From Primula veris (Eukaryota; Streptophyta; Magnoliopsida; Ericales; Primulaceae): 64,000 nucleotides of DNA. This document shows positions 56,732 to 64,000 of this stretch, piece by piece. The stretch is from assembly GCA_963682055.1 (NCBI GenBank), contig OY821747.1, positions 28,952,126-29,016,125 of the forward strand. The letters run 5' to 3'. The position numbers were made by a program, and so were the translations under genes. Under the pieces are notes generated by a model. The model was given only the letters and a program-made list of their open reading frames with translations. It made no database searches and was not told where the DNA came from. Numbering within the stretch: the first letter of the stretch is position 1; each line of letters begins with the position of its first letter.

Positions 56732-57374
56732 TGTTGGTAATTTTAGTATCATCAATATATTTTAGTAGTAATGTGATTTATTATAGGCCGATGCAATAAT
56801 GCGTTAAACTCGGAAACGAGTTAGGGAAATGCGGAGTGCACGCTCGTCGAGCCAACGTATAATTGAATATGAATAATTGAAACGGGGTTCCAAGGGGCAG
56901 AGCCCCTGGCGGGGTCCAAGGGGCGAGAGCCCCTGGCTGGGGTCCCGCTGCCAGGACAGCGGGCGGGGTGCGGGGCAGCGCCCCGAGCGAAAATTGTTCC
57001 GAACAGTTGCTTCCTTTGTTCCGAACAGTTGCTTCTTTTGTTCCGAACAGTTGCTTCTTTTGTTCCGAACAGTTGCTTCCTTTGTTCCGAACAGTTGCTT
57101 CCTTTGAGCGAACAGTTGCTTCCTTTGGTTTCGGTTATTGATCTCTTATATAAGAAGTCATTTGGCCTCGGTTTCAAACACAGAAACATATAAGAAAATT
57201 CTCTCTATATTCCTAATCTATTCTCCTTGCCAGAAACAGATTGTTCTTCAAGAATTATCCCCACAAAGATTTCGTGAACCCAGGGAATAATAGGGTCGAA
57301 ATACTTTGTTCGGAAAGTGTACGAACACGATTCTTTGAAGTTATCCAGGATTATCATACCCTAAATCTCTAACA
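56732..57374 (+). repeat. 3' LTR of young copia element
   Basis: 643 bp, from TGTTGGTAATTTTAG to TCTCTAACA. Six 22-bp repeats instead of eight explain 44 of the 45 bp length difference. TATA box at 57147-57153; site AAATACTTTGTTCG at 57299-57312. Confidence 0.95.
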
Positions 57375-57440
57375 CTACTGTGGTGCAGAAGTTCTATCTT
57401 CAGAGAGTTGAGAAAATATCAGTTTGAAAGGTCCAGTTTT
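57375..57440 (+). pseudogene. 2OG-Fe(II) oxygenase fragment, copy 2, 3' half
   Basis: After CTACT the sequence TGTGGTGCAGAAGTTC resumes the oxygenase reading (LWCRSSIFRELRKYQFER). It is continuous with 51299-51462 once the element and one target copy are ignored, as shown by the intact paralogue at 23471-23545. Confidence 0.8.
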
Positions 57441-58186
57441 GAAATCACTGAAAAGAAACTACATTCTCAACGAAATTTGACTTGAGGAGAAAATTAAATG
57501 GACAACCTAATCTAAAGTAAGAAAAAAGAGAAACCCCAGAGTAGGAAATAATAAAAGCTAAGAGCCAAAAAAAATTATTTCATGTCGCAACTTAATCTAA
57601 GAGATTCTTACTATGAAAAATTGTTTTCTTATAGAACATAATTCATTGGTTCTAGATTTAATGTCCCCATTAGGCGTAAGCAAAATCACTGCTTAACTCA
57701 AAATTCCTTAAGGGTCATGGAATGTCAATCTAACTACCAGAGGAATCATTTGCAACAACTCCACGGAAAACCCGAAAAAAAAGGGTAAGAACTTAGCGTC
57801 TTATTTACTACAATCTGTTTGCAAGTTGCATTCTTATGAAAGAATTTAATGTCTTGATTAGGACAAAAGGCAATAGATCATAATAAAGTACCTTAAAAGA
57901 GATTATAGACATATCTTTCGTAAAAAACTATTCTTCCTTAATAACAAAGTCGGGTAAAGTTAAGAGGACTGAAGAGCAAATGCCGGTACCAAGTAACTTC
58001 ACTCTTTTAGTGCGCATGATAGTAATCCAAAATAACTGTCTACGAAAGTGAATTATAATAAGGCAAGGTTACAAATTACCATCAAAAAATTAAAACTACT
58101 TTGAAAGTAACGTTTATTTCACTACTTAATTAGACAAGATTTAAAACATTTCAAAAAACTATAATAATCAGGGAGTATATATTTAC

Positions 58187-58455
58187 CATTTCCATTCTCA
58201 AGTTTGGAAATGCAACAAGAGCAATGCCAGTTTCCTTGAGCAACTCTCATAAGTAGGGTTTAAGCAATACGTGTGATATTCCGCATCGCACGTATCACAT
58301 AGGAGCACAAGGTCATCGTTTTTGTCAATTCCGCATATTTTGCAAATATTTGCCTCCCAGGGAGCTTTTGGTAATATACATGAAGAGATGACAAACTCAT
58401 CTACTTCTTTTTTCTGCTCTGGGGTTAAGCATGCCAATCTTGCATATCCGACAAG
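58187..58455 (-). pseudogene. MBD9-like PHD-finger exon, copy 2
   Basis: Minus-strand exon of 269 nt, bounded by a GCAG acceptor and a good GTAAAT donor. It reads [20 protein letters not shown] and [19 protein letters not shown], then a one-base frame change before GNWHCSCC. The AEYHTYC form is closer to the usual MBD9-type sequence than copy 1. The frame change is identical to that of copy 1. PHD fingers of this type read histone tails; this isolated exon cannot do so. Confidence 0.75.
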
Positions 58456-58487
58456 CTGCATTAGCAAAATTAAATTAACATTTGTGA

Positions 58488-58677
58488 CACTACAAATTAA
58501 TGTTTGATATAGTGAGAGTCAAAAGCTGTCACAAGCTTGTCACTAATTTAAAAAGTTGTCACAAATCTGTCGTAAATTAACTAAACTGTCACAAATCCGT
58601 CATAAAAACCGTCGCTAATAAGCTCGTAACAAAAAATACCGTCAGTAATCCCGTCGCTATTTGGGTATTTTTTTGTA
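58488..58677. mobile_element. CACTA-like MITE private to copy 2
   Basis: Starts CACTACAAATTAATG and ends TATTTTTTTGTA. The corresponding place in copy 1 (24556) has no insertion. The interior repeats GTCACAAATC(T/C)GTC words. The right terminus lacks the final GTG, so it is decayed or the boundary is approximate. Confidence 0.7.
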
Positions 58678-59019
58678 AATCTGAGGAAGAACTGGATTTC
58701 AGAACAGGACTTTAGAGTATAGTATCTAACTATCTATAGCTAACAAATGGAATTTGATTAATGCCTGAAGGGATAGATATACAATAAATTATGATATTTT
58801 TGTTGCTCTAGTCTTCTGGAACATATTGACGAGCTCCGTAACCATGTCATATTACTTGGCCTCAGGTTCAAATAATCATTTTATATATTGCCAGTTTAAA
58901 TTATGTAATAAAGAACACTGAGAAGTGAAAAGAAAACTGAAGCAATCTACGCAACAGTATAGCAGAAGTATGATCCCAGTCTGCTAAATCTCAGACAAAT
59001 ATCTAAATATCTAAATATA

Positions 59020-59330
59020 CGGATGGTTTGTAGGAGCAGATGATTACAATTCCGAAGGGGTTATTGGGGAGTAGAATTAAAGACTAGATGTAATAGTGTT
59101 GAGCAATCTTCCGAAGATAGATATAAAGTTGTTGCTAGATTAGCTAACCAAACAGACATGAAAAATGAAGATCTGAGTGAGTTGCAAGATAAGTACAATG
59201 AAAAAACGTTTTCTTCGAGTAGGATGATTGATGAAAAAGATTCCATACATGCAGCTTTTGTAGAAGAAACAAGGAAGATGCAGAGCCTAATGTTAGATAA
59301 GCAAGAGGTGTTAAACCAAGAACTAGAATA
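59020..59330 (+). pseudogene. IDN2/FDM-like fragment, copy 2
   Basis: Matches 24912-25260, with GWFVGADDYNSEGVIGE then a stop from a local deletion around 59072. The coiled-coil part follows in another frame (MIDEKDSIHAAFVEETRKMQ). It lacks the segment between MQSL and the LDKQEVL motif and stops at 59330, where it is joined to a copy of sequence otherwise found at 49837. More broken than copy 1. Confidence 0.75.
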
Positions 59331-59520
59331 ATCCTGCACAACACGATTTTCAGCATAAAAAAACCTTAAAACACTATAAGAGTAAATCATTTCAGAGTAT
59401 ACATGCTTATGAAGAAAAATTCAATAACAACCTAGATATTCCAAAACATGAGAAACAATTATCCACATAATCTAAGGTTCCAACTTTCAGTAGCAAGATC
59501 AATTTTCTAGAGAATTTGTT
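59331..59520. repeat. Extra piece of the 49837-50075 sequence
   Basis: From TAATCCTGCACAACACG through AATTTTCTAGAGA the stretch follows 49834-50075 closely. It is joined on the left to the IDN2/FDM-like fragment and on the right to a LINE fragment, marking two rearrangement joins 190 bp apart. Confidence 0.8.
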
Positions 59521-60215
59521 AGAAGTATATAGTCTATATTCTGAAAAATCATTAGGGACTTGAATTTTAGGTATGAGAGCAATAACAATGCTTGTTATTC
59601 CCTTAGGAAGCAAATGACCAGAAAAAAAATATACAATAGCAGAACACACATTTTTACCAATAATACTCCGGTTAGAAGTACCCCCAGTAAAACCATCCAC
59701 ACAGCCTCTTTAATTTCACTTTCATCAGGAAATTTATTAACCATTTCATTGTCCTCTTCTTTAATAAGTGTAGGAATGATTTTCAGACTCTTGAAGTTCC
59801 TACTAGAATCCTTCTTAGCATCTAGAAGGCCTTTAAAAAAATTAACAGTTTGTATTTCAATTTTTTCAGTAATAACTTCTCCTGTAGCCGTTTTAATAGA
59901 ATTAATGTAGCTTCTTACTCTTCTTTTTTTCACAATACTATGAAAATACTTGGTATTGGCACCCCCTTCATTGACCCACTTTAAATTTACTTTTTGACTC
60001 CAAAAATCCTCTTCAATTTTTATTCTATATTTCAAATTTGTTTCAAATTTACTTACCTCAATTTTGTTGATTATTGTAGGGTCTTATTCAAACATTCTAT
60101 CCATTTTAAGGAATTTATCTTCAGCTTCCAGCACTTTCTGAAAAATGTTCCCAAATGCTCCCCTGTTCCACTCAGATAAGGCTTTCTTTGTTCTTTTTAA
60201 ATTATTAACCAAAGA
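59521..60215 (-). pseudogene. LINE ORF2 fragment (linker and RT start)
   Basis: Minus frames read KKALSEWNRGAFGNIFQKVL, KWVNEGGANTKYFHSIVKKR and EDNEMVNKFPDESEIKEAV, then, after a frame change, YFFSGHLLPKGITSIVIALIPK. This order is the endonuclease-RT linker and first RT motifs of plant L1 ORF2. It is truncated at both ends. The LINE at 5752-7935 has only the later part of ORF2, so the two do not overlap and may or may not be one family. Confidence 0.8.
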
Positions 60216-60284
60216 GTAAAAAATGACTACTACAATTGTTTATTTAAGATGTTGTATAAAAAAATGAATTACCTAATATATATA

Positions 60285-60945
60285 CAGTAAAACCTCTATA
60301 CAGTCATATTGTGGGGACTAAGAAAAAATATTACTATATTGAGGTTATTCCTATATAGAGTTTACATATTATAAAAATAAAAAATATATGTATTTACATA
60401 ATATTATATACATATACATGGTTCATTATAATTTAAAACAAATAAATGAATCTATCAAAAGTTTAGTTAAACAAATACATGTATGTAGAAAACAAATACA
60501 TGTATTTTGAAATTTGTAAAGTCAAATACAATTTTTCATATACTTTCTTTACATGTATAAATACTAGGTATATTAAAGTAAACATTTCAATCACTTTGGC
60601 TTGAACAAAATGGTATCCATGTCAACGAGCTAGTATGGACGCGCAAATTAAAAGATGTGATAGCAACAAAAAAAATTAAGTCATCATCGCAAACAAACTT
60701 ACATAAGTATTTTACATCATCATAAATTTATTGTAACTAGATATATATATATATATATTTGTAATGAAATGTATTTTATTCTTATAAGGAGGTGGATTTA
60801 TAACTAACGGGACCATAAAAAACTACGAAATATGACAATAGGGAGTTTATTCCTATTTTGAACTGACCCGAGTTGAGACCGAGATTTTTTATTACTATAT
60901 AAAGGTTATTAGTATATAAGGTATTCTTATATAAAGGTTTTACTG
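60285..60945. mobile_element. Emigrant/pogo-type TIR element, inverted pair member 1
   Basis: Starts CAGTAAAACCTCTATACAGT after TA and ends AAAGGTTTTACTG. The interior is the near-identical reverse complement of 61503-62181 (by eye over 90%). No open transposase frame. Confidence 0.75.
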
Positions 60946-61129
60946 TTATTCTTATATGGAGTAGCAAGCGAATGGGGACACAGTTACTATTCCACCCAGT
61001 TGGGCTTCCGAGGTCGAATGGGAGGATAAAAATGAAGCGGAACATGAGTAACAAATTCCAACTCTAATCGATAACGATACACCTACAACAGAAAACTAGG
61101 ATGGAACGAGAGTGTGGAATTTTGCTTGA

Positions 61130-61490
61130 CGAGTGGCATAAACGCCGAATGGGAGGGCTGCAGACGAACGGGTTAGCGGGCATAACCTGCCCTAAATTTG
61201 AAAACGGAGACCCGGACAATTGGTTAAGCCATATGCAACTAATATTTTCAAAAGGAGTGATATAAGGATGCCACAGGGTCCGATATGCATCGTTGTGTTT
61301 AGTGGGCGAAGCAAAAACGTGGTGGCGTACACTTCTAGCTCGTAGACAGGGTGCAATGTTACCATAGGGTTCTTTCGCAGTTATGATGCGACATGTGAGG
61401 ATTTTAATGAAAGTTTGGATCGCTTACGCCAAACGGGGTCTTTATATGACTACATCGCCAATTTTAATCGCATAGGAGATTCTTGGCTTC
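61130..61490 (+). pseudogene. Ty3/gypsy gag remnant
   Basis: In changing frames it reads LPKFENGDPDNWLSHMQLIF, GEAKTWWRTLLARR and ESLDRLRQTGSLYDYIANFN. These are the three hallmark blocks of the gypsy Retrotrans_gag domain (P.F.G.DP..W, GEA..WW, L..LRQTGS...Y...F). Stops and shifts show that it is dead. No LTR is visible nearby, and it lies exactly between the two inverted TIR elements. Confidence 0.75.
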
Positions 61491-61502
61491 ATATAGGAAT
61501 AA

Positions 61503-62181
61503 CAGTAAAACCTCTCTATAAGAATAACAGTAAAACCTCTCTATAAGAATACTCCATATAGGAATAATCTCCCTATAGTAATAAAAAATCCCGGTCCCAA
61601 CTCGGACCAGTTCAAAATAGGAATAAACTCTCTATTGTTATATTTCGTAGTTTTTTATGGTCCCGTTAGTTATAAATTCACCTCCTTATAAAAATAAAAT
61701 ACATTTCATTACAAAAATATATATATCTAGTTACAATAAATTTATGATGATGTAAAATACTTATGTAAGTTTGTTTGTGATGATAACTTAATTTTTTTTG
61801 TTGCTACCACATCTTTTAACTTGCGCGTCCATACTAGCTCGTCGACATGGATACCATCTTGTTGAAGCCAAAGTGATTGATATGTTTACTTTAATATACC
61901 TAGTATTTATACATGTAAAGAAGGTATATGAAATATTGTCTTTGACTTTACAAATTTCAAAATACATGTTTTTGTTTTCTGCATACATGTATTTGTTTAA
62001 CTAAACTTTTGATAGATTAATTTGTTTGTTTTAACTTATAATGAACCATGCATATGTATCTAATATTATGTAAATACATATATTTTTTATTTTTTTAATA
62101 TGTAAACTCTATATAGGAATAACCTCCTTATATTAATATTTTTCGTGGTCCCCACAATATGACTGTACAGAGAGTTTACTG
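61503..62181. mobile_element. Emigrant/pogo-type TIR element, inverted pair member 2
   Basis: Inverted copy of 60285-60945. Its inner end holds a tandem doubling of the terminal motif (CAGTAAAACCTCTCTATAAG at 61503 and 61528). Its outer end is GTTTACTG followed by TA. Confidence 0.75.
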
Positions 62182-62772
62182 TATTTGGGTTGTCTAGGAC
62201 CGTTGGAGCTAGTCTCGGTGGTGGGTTTGATACATTAGCGTGATTACACTACTTTTATCTATTTTCCAAAAGCGCCCTTAAGAATTTAAATTTACGAGTT
62301 CAGAAATATTTAAGAAGGGCAAAAACTTTGGTTTCCATGCCTAGGAATTACAGAACTGCTAGAAGTAGTAACATGAGATAATGCAGCAATATTCAAACTT
62401 TAGCGGAGGAAATACTAAAAGTGCATGCATATTTTAAGTCTCTCTAGCTACGTAGTTCATACTGTAAATTTTACCTAAAAAAAATTGCCAATAAATTTGA
62501 GTGGTTAAGACTAACATAAAAAAGGATAAAATACATTAACACAACTTTTAAACCACTGCTTGGCAATGCATAGTTTTAGAACCCATACTAACACAACTTG
62601 ATTTGCTTCTCATTAAATTTTGTTGAAGCAACTAGTTGATTGTAGAAAAACTCTGGAACTTAGGTTACCCTTAAGGCATATGAAGATCGAACTAAATTTG
62701 GAGATGAATTTGTAAGAATTATAGAGGCCTTAGTTCACGATGCCATATTAGTCATGAATTTTGGCATGAAGG
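62182..62772. other. No gene recognised
   Basis: AT-rich sequence leading into the right-hand duplicate. No domain or repeat termini seen. Confidence 0.5.
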
Positions 62773-63531
62773 GGAAAATATCATAACCAATATTACTGAA
62801 CCTATATATTTATTTGTTGATCATGTTTGTAATCGTGGTGGCCCTAGGTTGGTGAAATATATGAAAGATGGATAACATATTAGGTGTAATTAAAGATTTT
62901 CCGATAAGTATGCAGCTAATTATAAGAATACGAAAAACCAAATTTTGAAAAGCTGGGAAATTTTGCTTGGTTTTACACACTCTACAAGATTTTGTGATCA
63001 AGCATCTTTTTTTGACCAGCTCCAATAGGGACAAAAAGAAATACCTGAAATGAAGACAAAGTGGTGGTACAACAAGTAATGGATTTTTTTTAGTTGGTGT
63101 ATGTACTCTTAAGTAGTAGCCAAACATACCTTTGGTGCGGATTGATACTGCACAGGTGCCCCCTCGAGCAAACCAGTTTTCAGAAGGTCCTTCAACTTTG
63201 TCGGAATCTTCTCTAATCTAGTGTTTCTCGACCCACTCATTTCTAAATCCCACGGTGAGACCTAATAACTAAGAAAACAAAATTATAGAATGAAGTTCAT
63301 CAATTGAAAACAAAATTGTCGATCAATTGCAGCATCATTTATTGAAACTTAGAGTAACTAAGAAAAAAAATCTTGCACATTAACAAATTACACCAAATAC
63401 AAGGTGCAAAATCATTTATCAAAAGTACGAACTTAATAATACAAAATGTAAATTTAAGAGATGTTATATTTCTTACGGTGGAGAGAGAAACGTACACAAA
63501 GAGAGAGGGTGATGACTGATGAGAGGAAAAG
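62773..63531. repeat. Segmental duplicate, right copy (partner 402-1164)
   Basis: Direct repeat of the left copy with few substitutions, continuing past both LTR-defined edges of that copy. Keeps the TDBD-like exon, the 5' UTR exon (donor at 63477) and its promoter. Confidence 0.85.
63130..63240 (-). pseudogene. TDBD-like exon, right copy with promoter
   Basis: ATG at 63240-63238 opens the same 37 codons as 868-758 and ends at a GTATGT donor. A probable non-coding first exon lies at 63477-63530 with a GTAA donor, and acceptor AGs (CTTAG, ATTAG) lie shortly before the ATG. A minus-strand TATA box is at 63559-63566. I found no downstream exons to the left within 350 bases; the sequence there is AT-rich and then shifts to unrelated material. 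Alone it codes for a domain start only, so it is a gene 5' fragment, possibly transcribed. Confidence 0.55.
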
Positions 63532-63558
63532 CAATACGATTTAAAGAAAAGATACTTG

Positions 63559-63566
63559 TATTTATA
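63559..63566 (-). promoter_or_regulatory. TATA box for the right TDBD-like fragment
   Basis: TATAAATA on the minus strand, about 30 bases ahead of the GA/CT-rich 5' UTR exon. In the left copy, LTR insertion at 1165 has removed the equivalent. Confidence 0.55.
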
Positions 63567-63599
63567 AACCTCACCTTCTTTAGGCTTGGACAAAAAAAA

Positions 63600-64000
63600 A
63601 TGTAAACTATGGGGAAATTTGCTTATTTCATTCTATATATTGTATCTACAATCACACCTTAAAGGTTTTTTTTTTTCTGTTTTTGGAATAGTATCTGAAT
63701 TCAAAACATTCAACAGTACAGTAAATGAAAGAAGTATATTTACTTTAAAAAAAGTATTAAAAGCAAAAAGTACTGATGATAAATGTACTTTTTTACTTTT
63801 ATTAATTGAATACATGCATTTTGAATATCAAATTTGGTCACTTTTAGTAATCCTTGATGGACTACTAATAGGCTATTATGAGATTATGTATTTCAAAACC
63901 AAATACAGAGTATATCTTTAGAAACACAATTGAATAAGATTTAAATGAGACAAATAAGCATTTGTCCTGACAGAAGAAAGGATATACGACAAGGTGCATC
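63600..64000. other. No gene recognised
   Basis: AT-rich; a 111-codon plus frame (63586-63921) and a 60-codon minus frame overlap, but neither shows a known motif and the composition is that of the surrounding non-coding DNA. Confidence 0.5.

Larger units (their letters stand above)
51463..57374 (+). mobile_element. Young Ty1/copia element (5,912 bp)
   Basis: Bounded by the perfect 5-bp duplication CTACT (51458-51462, 57375-57379). LTRs of 688 and 643 bp differ by about three or four substitutions, one 1-bp indel and two repeat units. The gag-pol is complete except for a one-base loss in an A run at 53779-53783. No tRNA-iMet site follows the 5' LTR. It sits in the second copy of the mosaic, whose other copy is the empty site. 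Confidence 0.95.
49220..59330. repeat. Segmental duplication, copy 2, split by copia insertion
   Basis: 49220-51462 plus 57375-59330 matches 21120-25331 with the same order of MITE, oxygenase fragment, PHD exon and IDN2/FDM-like fragment. Differences from copy 1: the middle of the basic exon near 51285 is deleted, a second CACTA-like MITE is inserted at 58488, and the copia element splits the oxygenase exon. The block ends at 59330 by an abrupt join to another copy of the 49840-50090 sequence. Confidence 0.88.

Noticed and set aside
63586..63921. 111-codon plus frame at the right edge
   Set aside because: AT-rich, no recognisable motif, overlapped by an antisense frame and partly lying in promoter sequence of the minus-strand fragment.

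Overview
This is an AT-rich plant nuclear window, most likely from a eudicot. The evidence is spliced exon fragments of plant-specific families, three Ty1/copia elements, LINE and gypsy remnants, and many short DNA transposons. I found no intact ordinary host gene. No species can be named from the sequence alone.

Left part (1-27.7 kb): a short segment with a TDBD-like exon (758-868, minus) lies between two pieces of one LTR family. It is followed by Emigrant-like TIR elements (2.9-3.6 and 4.8-5.5 kb), a 5'-truncated LINE (5.75-7.9 kb) and a complete 1.9 kb solo LTR with a 5-bp target duplication (10327-12238). Next come broken exons of an HD-ZIP IV gene (13.5-15.0 kb) and a G3BP-type RRM gene (15.8-16.1 kb), then a roughly 0.9 kb minisatellite (18.4-19.3 kb). 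At 23-25.4 kb sits a mosaic of 2OG-oxygenase, MBD9-like PHD and IDN2/FDM (XS-linked coiled coil) fragments on both strands. A further repeated unit recurs near 3.6, 9.3, 16.7 and 25.5 kb.

Middle (27.7-37.8 kb): a nearly complete 10,023-bp Sirevirus-type copia element. It has 1,163-bp LTRs, TSD CATAT, a tRNA-iMet primer site, a broken gag-pol, an intact extra ORF and three polypurine tracts. Its two LTRs differ at only about 14 sites by eye.

Right part (37.8-64 kb): a hAT-like element, a Cassandra-type solo LTR carrying a 5S rRNA-like segment, and a copia element (40752-47436) with similar LTRs but a wrecked interior. A second copy of the 21-25 kb mosaic (about 49.2-59.3 kb) is split inside its oxygenase exon by a young copia element (51463-57374). 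An inverted pair of 0.67-kb TIR elements around a gypsy gag remnant follows, then a second copy of the TDBD-like exon that keeps a TATA box.

Most notable observation: neither of the two smaller copia elements shows the usual tRNA-iMet primer site. In each, exactly two bases after the 5' LTR, there is a 14-nt sequence perfectly complementary to a site inside its own LTR. This layout recalls self-priming as known for Tf1. The large Sirevirus element in the same window has a normal tRNA site and acts as an internal control.
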